A stretch of DNA of 64,000 nucleotides. Source: Paragordius varius (Eukaryota; Nematomorpha). The number at the start of each line of letters is the position of its first letter. Positions within the stretch are counted from its first letter, which is position 1. Position numbers and translations under genes: made by a program. This document shows, piece by piece, positions 13,245 to 25,523 of the stretch. Where the stretch lies: NCBI GenBank assembly GCA_964247055.1, contig OZ176058.1:3658001-3722000 (forward strand), read 5' to 3'. The notes under the pieces were generated by a model. That model did no database searches. It saw only the letters and a program-made list of their open reading frames with translations, and was not told the DNA's origin.

Positions 13245-13472
13245 TTTGTGTTAGATGTGAAAAGCTATCCAAACCTCAATGGGAAAAATGTTAGAGTGGA
13301 TGGAAAAAGCTACACAATTTCAAGTGTTAAAAATGGTATAGCCATTGGAAACGGAATTATAATAGGAAAGACAAATTCAACATACTTGTTTGTAGTTTGT
13401 GATGTGGAAAGCATAAACGAAGTATACCCACTTGTTGAAACCACCCTTGCGAAACTAAATGGAATCAAATAA
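12236..13472 (+). CDS. Profilin-like protein, copy 2 (three exons, 126 aa)
   Basis: This is the tandem paralogue of the gene at 2033-3291. Exons are 12236-12253, 12275-12419 and 13255-13472, giving 126 residues. Relative to copy 1, exon 2 has lost one codon (SVEFRS becomes SELRS). Exon 3 carries three replacement changes (VAS to VES, VSP to VYP, TIA to TLA) and no silent change that I could find. Intron 1 shrinks to 21 bp with GT and AG kept, and retaining it would bring in a stop codon. Intron 2 is almost identical to that of copy 1. The 3' flank changes AATAAA to AATAAT, so poly(A) site use may differ. The frame is intact and I see no sign of pseudogenisation. Confidence 0.6.
13200..13242. 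repeat. (TA)n microsatellite before profilin-like exon 3, copy 2
   Basis: A TA run of about 42 bp in the same position as in copy 1 but shorter, so the tract has changed length since the duplication. Confidence 0.95.
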
Positions 13473-15413
13473 TTTATTATTACGAATCCGACGAAATTAT
13501 TATTCACCTGTTTACTCCATATCTCAACCCTAAAATCACTTTTCGCACAAATATTAATGAATATTGTGAAATTTCTAAACAATTCCGCATAAATAATGTA
13601 TTTCAAATAACCTTTGTGTATTAGTTAGGTGTATTAATTCAGTTCTAATATGTATGTGAGTAAAGGTTATCATCGAATCGCTTAATTATACATTAAAAAA
13701 ATCTTAATCAATTGAGGATAGCTTATGCTGCAAAAGCTTCATATAATAGATATAAAACAAGAAAAAGGCATTTCAAAACATTTAGTAAGGAGGTGGTTAT
13801 ACATGTTGCCCATTATATCAGCGCAATAAATAAAATTAATGCAAAAGATGGATGGCTCCAAAAAAGATGAAGTTTTTTACAATTTTAGATTTTTTCTAAA
13901 AATATACATCAAGCGCCTAAAAGGCTAAAATATCATATTTTATATATATGGCATAAGGATGAAAATATTTTTTTTAGATATTTAAATATAAAATGGCCGT
14001 GGGTTATAAAATCACACTCCAAAAGATTATGACATGTTAACAGGAAATTGTTTCAACTAACCCAATTCACAGTTAATTTATGAGAAATTGTAAAAAACCT
14101 AAAAGACATAAATATTATCTTAATAATCCCATACTTTTTAAAACTTGATATTTTAATAAAAAAATTGTAATAAAAATTCAAATGTTAACCTTTACGTTTT
14201 TACGTTTTGTCTGTATAATTTCGTTTTCTACTGTAAATTGGATTTTATATAATGGGAAAAATAATCGTTAAAATGAAATTAAAAATGTACTTAAATTTTT
14301 TAATTTTGTCCTTATAATTTTTATTTTTAATCTACCCACTTAATACACAATGACCACTTTTATCGCAATGAATTATACTAAAATAAAAAATTATACGGAC
14401 AAAACATCAAAACTAAAAGACAAACATTGTTTTAAAATTTGATATTGCATAGGAATTATTTTAAAATTTTTAATGATATACAATGCTGTATACTTTTATT
14501 TAGTAATAAGATTTAATAATTTGTTCAAGTTGTAAAAAATATTTGTTGAAAAATGGACAAAAACAAGAGCTCTATGAGAAGAATACTATAATTATTTATG
14601 AAATTTTACACTTGGATACAACACATTCATTTCAATCCTTCGATTTAAATTGGGGTCGTTAGATACCCCAGGCCTGTTTAATATTCAATACTTCAAAAAA
14701 TGTGGAATAAATTAAAACCATGGCAAATGTTTGCATTTATATAACATTAATAAAATAAAATATAAAAAAGTATTCAGAATACTTGATATTATTCATTTCA
14801 GACAAATTCCAAAGTATAAAAATTTGGTTATAAATGATATAAGTGCATTAGCTAAATTTAAAAATAATGCAAGATAAACCACTTATCTAGCATTTATTTT
14901 TGCTTTAAAATTAGATAAAAACGATATTTCGCAAAAAATGTCTAAAATAAAAATGGCTAATTTGATATGGAATTTATTTTTAACTAAATTCTATTTAGAT
15001 AATTCGACTAATTTATATAATTTTTATTAGGATAGAAGCATAAATTTAATTGGGGGCCGTTTCTTTCAGTGGTTTTAAAAATATCAACTTGAGTAAATTT
15101 TAGAATTTTTAGATACCCCAATTTGAATCGGAGTTTTAATAATGTTAGGCTGGAAACTGCAAATAAATTTAGACATCATTTATTAGGGGAATTTAAAAAA
15201 GATTTGGTTTTTCTTTCATCGCACAATCGTTTGAGCTTGATTGTTCCTATAAAATACTTCTGTTTTTTCAAAATAAAATTTTTATCGTGAAAAAAAATAT
15301 TTAAGTTATGGGAAGTTGTCAAACTCACAAAATGGTTTTTTGTCTTTCATAAAATTGAACATTATACAATGGTATCAAACTTTTAGTCTTATAAAACGCA
15401 TTTAGTTCCATTA

Positions 15414-16267
15414 TACCATTTTTCATGCAAAAACATCATTTTTCAACCAAACGCAACATTTTTTTAAGCAAACGCAACATTTTTCAAGCAAAGACAACAT
15501 TTTTTCAAGCTAACGCAACATTTTTTCAAAATTGAAATCAATATCAACTTTTAATCATTCAGAAACCGTATATCTTTATTAATTTTATTATATTATAAGA
15601 ATTTAACACGAAATTCAAAAATATACAAGTTATTTACAATTTTTTATTGAAATCCATTAAAAGTTAATAATTTTGTTAAATTCAAAAATAATTTGTTTAG
15701 ACAAAAAAGTGGTTTTTAAATAAAATTTTTATTTTTATATGAATTATTATAAATCGTGAAAATTAGGTTAAAAAATAATAAATAAATAACAAATATTATG
15801 ATTAAATTAAAATTTAAAAATTTTAAGGACCAACTTGAAATGTTCACTCTTGAAGTGCAGATGGTATATAATAAATAAAATAATTAAATTAAGGGCAAAA
15901 TTAAAATGTTTGGAAATCATTTTACCATCAAATATTTTTATAATAAAAGAATAAATATCATAACTCAACGCTAAAATTTAACTAATCATTTACTTAAAAT
16001 TAAATGAATAATTATAGAATTGTCATAAAATAAAAAAAATTGGTACAAAAAAATTGTTGTTTTTGCTTGAAAAAATGTTGTCTTTGGTTGAAAAAAATGT
16101 TGCGTTTGGATGAAAAAATGTAGTCTTTGGTTGAAAAATGTTGCGTTTGCTTGAAAAATGTTGCGTTAGCTTGAAAAATTGTTGTCTTTGCTTGCAAAAA
16201 TGTTGCGTTTGCTTGAAAAAATGTTGCATTTGGTTGAAAAAATGATGATTTTGAATGAAACATGGTA
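15414..16267. mobile_element. Family C palindromic element with repeat-built arms
   Basis: The left end is TACCATTTTTCATGC and the right end is its inverse (GAAACATGGTA), flanked by TA at 15412-15413 and 16268-16269. Each arm is a run of about 21-bp units of the GTTGCGTTTGCTTGAAA type, in opposite orientation on the two sides of an AT-rich middle. The matching place in unit 1 (5235, GATTATGTATTTTT) is an empty site with a single TA. That shows insertion with TA duplication after the segmental duplication. No transposase is encoded; open frames in the arms are repeat artefacts. Confidence 0.92.
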
Positions 16268-16453
16268 TATGTATTTTTATGCAATTTTAATATAAATCGA
16301 CAATATTAATTCCACCTATGTTTTCCATTATATATATAGATTATATAAATAGATTTCCATATATTTCGATCGTTATATTTTTGTTTGAGGTTACCTTTTA
16401 TTGTGATGTATATTTGGATATATATTTCTAATAAATGATTTATAATTTTTTTA

Positions 16454-16714
16454 TACCATTTACAGTTCAAATTTACCCTGAACAATTTAATACAACCCTT
16501 AATCAATTCAAATTCACCCTTAAACAATTTAACCCTTAAATAAATTATATTGTGAAATAAATTTTGTTTAAAATTAATATAATGTGGAAAAAATAATTAA
16601 ATATGTCATAAAAATATATTTTATATGATGATATTTATATAAGCCCGAAAACATATAATTTATTTTGAGGATGAATTTAATTTGTTAAAGGGTGAATTTG
16701 AATTGTACATGGTA
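16454..16714. mobile_element. Family B palindromic MITE, unit 2 copy
   Basis: This is the unit 2 counterpart of the element at 5442-5708, TA-flanked, with the same core and slightly shortened arms. Confidence 0.85.
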
Positions 16715-17272
16715 TATCCCAATTAATTTTCATTTTCTGCGATTTCGAGCATTTATGTTTTATCAAATTTTAAATGTAACATCACAATCATTTAATCTAA
16801 AAAACAAAAATAGCAATAAAAATTTGGTAAAAAAATTATGGTGGATTCAGATAAAAGTTAATATTTTATTTTTTTCCATTTTCCATAAACAATTTTTGCA
16901 TTTTTTCCATACACGACCGCGTTGCTGATTGGCCTTAATTTAATAATTAAAATTTACCTTTGAAAACTTTGGCAGTAGTAAATGTAAAAATATTTACAAA
17001 AAATGCAATAATTTTTCGATATAATTTTTGGGAAAATTTTATTGAAGCCCAGACCATACTGTTTTGAGGTTGATAGCAACTGTATATAAATGCTTTATGA
17101 TTAAAACACTTTCCTATATTATTCGATGATGATAAACATTTTTAATCGCTTCAAATTTCAATTTTAAAGCGTGTTTGCTTTTAAATTTAGGTGAATTTTC
17201 GTAAAAATAACAATTTATATTTAACAAAATTTTCAAGACGAACGATATTTTAATCAAAATTATGAGACAATG

Positions 17273-18278
17273 GGTGGGGTTATAAAAAAGTCTCATATGA
17301 CTTGTAAGTCAAGCGTGGCAAGTTATCAAGTTTACTTAGGCCAGCAAGTGTACACTTGAAGATCGGTGATAAAAAACAGTAAAGTCAAGTCTTTTGCTTA
17401 TGAATGTAACATTATTTTGCCACCCGATTCGAATTTTACAGAAGTAATTTTGATCATTTTCAGCCAAAATTTATGAAATAAGGCACAAAAAGATAAACAA
17501 TTAATACAATATGCATTTAATGTTTTTCAAACTCATTGGCAAGCATCTTTTTTAATATTATAGAATTTTTTCAATATTGAGCCTGGTAATAATTTTTAGA
17601 TTGATGAAACCATTCGCCCTTAAAACACTTTTCATTTCTTTATCACACTACATTTTGTTTGGAGTCAATTTGCAAATATAATGGGAAGATGTTTATACAA
17701 TATAACACATTTATTTTTAATTACATTCGGGATAAATTTATGATGAAATAAATTCTTTACGATTAATAGTGAAGTAACCTTTTGCTTTTAATAAACGAAG
17801 ATGTGAAATTTTACAAGATTAATATTTAATTATTAATTTTAAGAAATTTTCGATAATCCAATTTTTTTTGCGGTCACGGAATTGATATATTTAGCATATT
17901 TTTATATGCCATGTTATTAAATATTAGCAGAGTTTTTCTATAAATTTATCCTCTTTTGTATCCATCCAATGAATAGATTAAATAGCCAAAATTTATGAAA
18001 TTAACAATTTATAGTATTAACAAAGGTTTGAATTACATTAAAACCTAAATTTAATACAAAAATAGTTTCCAAAATAATTTTATCCATATATTTATGTGAA
18101 GTGTGGCCTACACCACACTAGCAAAATCTTTAAGTTTTACTTGATCATATGATTTTTTATCACCTGTGAATCAAGTTTTCTTGATTAAGTCGTGTAATGT
18201 TATATTTTTTTATCACATGAAAGCAAGCCATGACTTGAAAAACTTGCCAGTCACAAAAATTTTTTTTATCACCCGACC
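17273..18278. mobile_element. 1006-bp non-autonomous inverted-repeat DNA element
   Basis: The ends GGTGGGGTTATAAAAAA and, inverted, GGTCGGGTGATAAAAAA are flanked by CAATG (17268-17272 and 18279-18283). Unit 1 has the uninterrupted site near 9151. Extra copies of the terminal motif lie just inside (GATCGGTGATAAAAAAC at about 17360, TTTTTTATCACCTG at about 18153), and CAAGTCA-like words recur in both subterminal zones. I found no transposase. The 5-bp duplication and ends do not match a superfamily I can name with confidence. Confidence 0.85.
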
Positions 18279-18283
18279 CAATG

Positions 18284-21200
18284 TTCAGCAATATCAAACT
18301 ATACAGATTCTTAAAGCGTTTTTATACCCTTTCCATCATGCCTCACTATGAAAATTTTTTTAAAGTATACGTTTTAATTTTTAATCGATATTACAATATA
18401 GCTTACATATATATATATATATAATTTTATCAAGGAATCTTAGCATTAGACTTTATGTAAAGGCAACTACCCCATTTCATACCAGCGTAATTTGGCACTT
18501 GCGGAGCCCACATCTAAAAATTAACTTTATAGAAATATTGTTATATGAGGTTTATAATATATATTTGTAATGTTTTTTTGAATGAAGCATTTAGTCACCA
18601 AAAAATTTATATAACACGTTATCAAATTTTTACTTTTTTCTCAGTGACATATTGAGGTAGTTTTATATCCCAAAGCTTAATCATGTAACCAAATTAGTCT
18701 GTAAGTTATGTTAAATAAAATTTAATTATCCAATGATTTCCAAAATTACATTAACACTTGGATACAACACACTCATTTTAGTCCTTCGATTCAAATTGGG
18801 GTAGTTGGATACTCCAGGCCGCTTTAAAATTAAATACTTTAAAAGATAGGAAGGAATCGAAACCATGGCAAAATTTTGCACTTATAGAACATTAATATAC
18901 CGAAATGTATAAAAAAATTATTCAATTTGATATTATTTATTATAAGCTAAAACCAAAAAGTTAAAATTTCGTCTACGTGACATTTGTGAAATAATGAAAT
19001 TAAAAAATAAAACGAATAAAACCGCTTTTTCTATTTCTATCAATGTTAGATATAATTTAATTTAAAAAGTTAGCTTTAATTATACCCTTAAAATTAAATG
19101 AAGACGATATTTTGCAAAAAATTTTTTAAAATAAAAATGGCGTCGAAGTAGTTTGACATGGAACATTTTTTTAAAACATTTTATTTAGATATTTTGGCAT
19201 ATTTTATAATTTTTATTGGGATAGAGGCTAAAATTTAAATTGGGACCGTTTTCTTCTGTAGTTTTTTAAAATATTAATTTAAATTTAGTCTGGGGTATTT
19301 AAATACCTCATTTTGAATCGACTGTTTAACTTATTTTTTAACAGTTTTGTAAGTTGGAATATAGAGAAAATTGGGTCAGAATCAAGACACGATTTAATAG
19401 ACAACTGATTTTTAATCAATAAATATTATTTCAGGTAAAATGCATCTGCTTTATAAAGTTATTTATTTACATTTTCTAACCATAAATTATTTTTATTTGC
19501 CTATCATATTAACGATTTAAAAAATTTAAAGAAATAAAAAGGGCGACGAAAAAGTTTGAGATGAGTATTTTTTTACAATTTTATATTTTAAAATGTTTTT
19601 TATAATGCGCTTAAAAGGCCAAAAAAGCGTATTTCCGATTCGGCTCAAAATCTTTTTATTCAAGATTTCCAAATTTCAATTCGCTATGATGGTATACAAG
19701 ACTATATCAAAGAAACTGTTAAGAACGTGCACAAATATTACCATTTTCTGATATTAAGCAATTATTACAAAAGTGTAATAAACTTTCTTATATGGGTCGT
19801 AAGAGCTAAAACCATAAGCACCATAATAATCCTGTATTTATCTATCAGAATATATATAGTTCATCTAGATATTTTTCATATACCCGATTCCGGATGCAGT
19901 ATATAGTTGCTTATTTTAGCGATATTTTTTATGGATTTAGCTTTAGGAAAAAAAATTCGTTAAAATATGTACAATGTCATTTTTTAATATGGAGAATTTA
20001 CCAGTAAAGTATGATAATTTAAATTATTTTTAAGACATAAAACATGAAGGTTCTGATATATATATATATATACCAATTAGAATATATATAGATCATTCGG
20101 ATATTTTATGCACCCCCTTCTTTTGTGTAAAGTGCAAACTTTTACTTAATTAAACGCATTTCACCTTTAAAAATATTAGATTATCACAGGCTAACATCAA
20201 TTTCCCTGACATAATATGTAGTATTTCAGTGTTTCAAATTGAAAATAAACTATAATATATTTTTATTTTATATATATGCTAAAGCATATTAATAGATATT
20301 CCCGATTTTTTGCACTATGATACCAATAAAGTTAAAGTCAAGATTACTTTATGCACATTATAATTTTGTGCTTTTTCACTATAAAATTTAAATTTTTTAA
20401 TAAATAAATTAATTTTAAATGGTTATCTAATTATTTTGACTGATTATTATATATTTATATATATATATATATATATAATCTTGAAAATTAACAAATTTAT
20501 TGTAAATCGCACGATGTGATTTAATGAATTTTAAAAAGAAAAGCTGTTGATTTGTTTTTTTCACATTTTCGAAACACGCCTGTTTTGCATTTTGGTAAGC
20601 AAATATTTATTTAATTTTTTTTAAATAAAATATTAAAATTTAAAGCATTAATTTTTGTTACTTTAAATTGTCATTTACATTTTTGTATAAAAATAATTTT
20701 TATTTATTTAATTTTTTTTAATTGTTGCAACCAGGTAATTGTGTCATATTTTGGCACAAAGTATTTAACACAAAATTTTATATTAAGTATAAAATGTCCA
20801 TAACCTATTTAAAACTATATAATTACAAAAATAACAGTTTTTTTAAATTTTATAAAAATTTGACGTATAAATTAACTTTTACTTAATGAAAAAATTATTG
20901 TTTTCTGCCTAAAGGTATTTAAAATATATTTTAAAGTTTCTAATGGACTTTGAGTGTTAATTTTAGTTTTAATAAATTATCTAAAAAATGTGCAAATTTC
21001 AAACTATATATTTTATTTAAAATAATTTAAATATTTTTACCTGTTTTAAATATTATTTTTACAAATTTAATAAATTTAATAAGTATATATTTTTTAATTT
21101 TTATAAAGCATAAATACTTTTAACAATAATTGTTAGTTAAACCAATTGAATAAACAAGAATGATATATCATTAACTTTTCACTTTTTTCCTAGTTTACAT

Positions 21201-24200
21201 GTTGGGGTAGTTTGATATCCCTGAGATTTATTGTTAATAAACCACTGTTTTAAAATGTTTTTCAGATGAAATTTAATTATCAAACATTATTTTTAGGTAT
21301 TAAGTAAAAAAGTTTATTTTATTATACCTTTGTGACATCTAAAAAAATTAGGACACAATCAAAACACGATTGAAATGAACAGCTGATATTAAAATCGAAA
21401 TATATCAAGTTTTTGCCAGTTAAATATAGCTTAAAATTTTAAGTTAATTATTTATGCATTTTCTAACTATGATATACATTTGCCTGTTACATAAGCGATT
21501 TAAAATTTTTTTATTCATAGAAAAATGGCGACAACAAAGTTTGAGATAAACATTTTTTTACATTTTAAAAAATTTTTGTATACTGCCTAAAAGACTAAAT
21601 CAAACATAATGTTCTTCTTAATACCTTAAATACTTTTTAAGAATTCAAATTTCAAATTATTGGAGTGTTGAAAAAAATATTTTCAGTCAAAATATATCTT
21701 TTAAATCAGAATCATAGAAATTCCATTTAAATTTGCCAAAAAAATAAAAAATAAATAAAATTATATTGATTTTACATATATATTTCCAATTATTAATTGC
21801 GCAATTTACCTTATAGTTTGCGTTGATAAAATCAATTAATTATATTTATTGATTAATTTTTATTAAGGCAACAACTCTCGTTTTATCTTACCTGTATACT
21901 TATATTTAATTTTTATAAGTTTTTTATAGTTTAATTTCGTCTTAATTTTTTTTTCAAACTACGATCCTATATAAAGGTAATTATTAATTATATTGAAATA
22001 ACTCCATAATATGTTAAATATATTATTTTTTTTAGTTAAAAAATTATTGATGAAATTTTTTTTATAAAAACCAAGTGATTTTATAACATTTGCTGGTCTG
22101 TGGGATTTCATTTTTTTTCCGCATAATTTTGTAAAATGGTATATATTTTTGATTAATTTTTGAGTGTATTCTTAGTTTAAAATATAATTTTCAACTAATT
22201 TTATTTTTTATACCTTAATTTAATTTTATGTTTTAATTTGGTAAAGTTTTATGTTCTCAACGAAAGGATTGATAAATTACTATATGAAAAATTTTGGCTT
22301 TTAGATCAAGTTATTTCAAACTTACAAATTCAACCTAATCCATAATATAAAGGTGCTTTAATTACTATAAACGAATTGAAAGAAATTTCAAAATATTTTT
22401 AAGTATTTTGTTGGTGTTTTTATGTAAAATTCCCCACCAAATCTGTTTATATATCTAAAAATACACTTTTAAATCACAAAAAAATCTTGTATCCAAAACA
22501 ACAGTTTTTGCGTTCAGTGTTGAAATAATATAGAATCAACCAATCAATAGATGATTGTCTTTAAGGCGATGAAAAATTATTATAAAAACTTTTATTAGGT
22601 ATAAAATGAAATGTTCTTAAGTTTGCACCATGTTTTAAACTATTTTATATGCTTCTCGTTTGCAATAAAATATCAATAGTTTAAACTGCATTACCTTTTT
22701 ATACCTTTTGGGGTTAGAGGTCAATTTTGTAAATAACTTCAGTTTTGAAAAATATTTTTAGTTAAAATTTAATTATCAAACATTGATCTCGTGTATTAAT
22801 TAAAAATGCTCATTTTTTTAACAATTTTATGACTTTTAGACTCCGAAATTCGGACAGCTTCAAAACACGATTGAAACGAACAGCTGATATTTAATCAAGT
22901 TTTTGTTGTTAATATTTAGCCTGAAAGCTTTTAAAGTTAACTATTTACATTTTATACTCATAAATTACATTTTAGCGATTTAAGAATAGAAAATAAAATG
23001 GCGAGTTTGAGATGAGGATTTTACAATTTTACATTTTTTATAAAAAAAATTCAAAGTAATGCGCATAAAAGGCTAAAGCATATTTTTGGACTATAATACC
23101 TTAAAATTTTTAAGATATTTAAATTTATTTCTGTGGGATATAAAACTACCTTAAAAGGTAATGGAGTGTGCTAATACTTTTATTTTAAGTTTTATTATCA
23201 CGGTTTGATTAAACATAAGCCATATTGGAGAATACATGTTACAATTGTTTTATATATGATATGATCTATATATATTATATACCATTTACAATTCAAATTC
23301 ACCCTAAAATAAATTAGGTGTTTTTTAAGATTAAAAAGTACCTATATTTTAAATGTAAAAAATTTTGTTTTAAATTACAATAATACTGAAAAATAATTAA
23401 CTATGCCATAAAGATGTATTTTATATCAATAATTAGTTATATTCGCTCGAAAATACATAATTTATTTTTGGGTAAATTTGAATTGGTCGAGGTGAATTTG
23501 AAACGTACAAGGGTAAATTTAAATTGTGTGAATTTAAACTTTAAATGGTATATTGCAAAAATTTTAACATAGAATGCATATTTTTAAATTTGAACCAATA
23601 TATGTAGTCAACTATTTAAACCCAAATTTTATACTTTTTATTGATCTGAAACAATGTTATATTTGCTGAAATCTAATCATTTTTTCAAGCAATTTATAAG
23701 CCAAAAATAATTTAATTATTAAAATAATAGTTGATTAACACGAAAAATTTTTAAAATATACACCATCTAGTTAATTATGTAACGTTTTCTTTGATTATTT
23801 TTTAGCATATAGTATTTTAAATCAAAAATGTAAAATTAAATTTTTTATTAATTTATATTAATCTCTTGTCAATTTTTTGTAAAAATTATAAGCTGATTAA
23901 AACCGTATTGCTATTTATCTAACTCATAAAATGTTTAATTTATATTTAAAATATTTTTATTTATTTTTTATTAATTTTTAGAAATCCGCCTTTAAATATG
24001 AATTATTAATTTTTTAAATATTTATGACCGTCAAATAAAAAAGACACAGTCGGATTACATATAAATTCAAATCTTTGTTTTTTTTTACGTTTTCTTTTCT
24101 GTCATTTACAAAGTCAAAAAATTTGAATAAAACTATTTTTTTTTTATATAAATTTCTTATTTTATTCGTTTTTTGTTTAGTTTTACACAAAGTATGAAGA

Positions 24201-24524
24201 ATTGATGTGAATGTATTTATATTGCATAATGAAAATATCATCCGCTTTGCTATAACTTTCAAACTAACGAACGGACAGACAACATTATTTATTCAACCAA
24301 TTTTCGATTCCATAAACTATCTACCTACCTTACTGTGTTTCCATTTATTGTTATTGAAGGGGGACCTTTTTGAATTTTTTTCGTTTAAAATTTTTTTCTT
24401 ATATTCTGTTTTCAATTCCATCCACATATTCCAAATATATTTGGAACAATTCTAAAGTTTTAAATAAAAAAATAGTTTAATCAAAACTTTTTTTTATCTC
24501 GCTGCAAGTGATTAAAGTAGCAAC
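18284..24524. other. Gene-free region with decayed dispersed repeats
   Basis: I see no supported gene. Family G repeats lie at about 19340-19750, 21300-21670 and 22730-23180, and a family B MITE at 23280-23550. A repeat with ATCAGAATATATA words lies at about 19840-20110. Open frames near 24014-24455 have no coding character that I recognise. The elongase 5' flank or leader must lie at the right edge. Confidence 0.6.
23280..23550. mobile_element. Family B palindromic MITE
   Basis: TA-flanked, from TACCATTTACAATTC to TTTAAATGGTA, with several GGTGAATTTGAA-type repeats in the right arm and the conserved family core. Confidence 0.85.
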
Positions 24525-25485
24525 ATGGCCGGTGGTATATGGCAAAAGGCTAGCAATATATATACCCGAGTCCTTACAAATGGAGGTTAATTTTAATGCT
24601 TTTTTAATTTTATCATTCTATAATTTTTTTTTGAAAACGATTAAAATTATAACGGAAAATAAAGTTTTTTTTTATAAAAGACAATCATACTTTTTTACTT
24701 AAACCTTTATTTTTTACTCATATAAATTATGTAATTACAATTGTAAAATATATATAATTGATTGTTGGAACAATATACTTATTAATATCATTCCTTGCAA
24801 TTTAAATCACCCTTAAACAATTCATCCTTAAAGATTCACTCTCGAACAATTCAAATTCACCTAAAATAAATTATGTGTTTTTAAGATTAAAAATCACCTA
24901 TTTTCATATTTATATAAAATGAAATTTCGTTTAAAATTAATATAATATTGAAAAAATAATATGCCATAAGAATATATTTCTTATTAACGATGAGTTATAT
25001 TAGCCCGAAAACACTTAAATTATTTTTAGGGTGAATATAAAATTGTTCAAGGTGAATTTGAATTGTTTGAGGATGAATTATTGGATAGTATTTATTCTTT
25101 GAAGTGAGGTGATGTCTTTTAGAAAATATTTGTCTTATTTTTACGTTTTGTCCGTATAATTTTAATTCTTTACTCTATATATAAATTGTAAAATGCGCTG
25201 ATTGTAATATTTTTTAATTTGCATATTTACAGTATTTGTGAACATTTCTGTTAGCTAATATTTTAGAAATATACAATAGCTTGTATGATATAAAATAAAA
25301 CTTGTCAATTTATATAAAGCAAACAATATAATTAATGTTGTGTAAGTAAGCGATAGTAACAATGTTTAATTTTACTCGTTTATTCTTTTTACCCATATCC
25401 TACTGTTGTTGTGCCAATTGGCCAGGTAATTCAGATTTAAACTAAACTTTTATTAATGTTTAATTTAGGAAAAAAAATTGTTAAA

Positions 25486-25523
<38 letters not shown>

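Larger units (their letters stand above)
10007..19860. repeat. Tandem segmental duplication, unit 2
   Basis: This is the second copy of the unit that opens the window, in the same orientation. Compared with unit 1 it has gained an 854-bp family C element (15414-16267) and a 1006-bp inverted-repeat element (17273-18278). It lacks the about 2.9-kb segment seen in unit 1. The end is set where the similarity of 9720-9800 to 19730-19830 fades. The join between the units is near 9999-10006. Confidence 0.9.

Noticed and set aside
13310-13606. A 98-residue minus-strand frame over profilin-like copy 2
   Set aside because: It is antisense to exon 3 and is absent as an equally long frame in copy 1.
16012-16284. 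Two minus-strand frames with [12 protein letters not shown] repeats
   Set aside because: They are the right arm of the family C element, made of tandem repeats of about 21 bp.
24014-24455. Open frames of 82 residues just upstream of the elongase ATG
   Set aside because: AT-rich composition, no family match, overlapping on opposite strands; more likely 5' flank.
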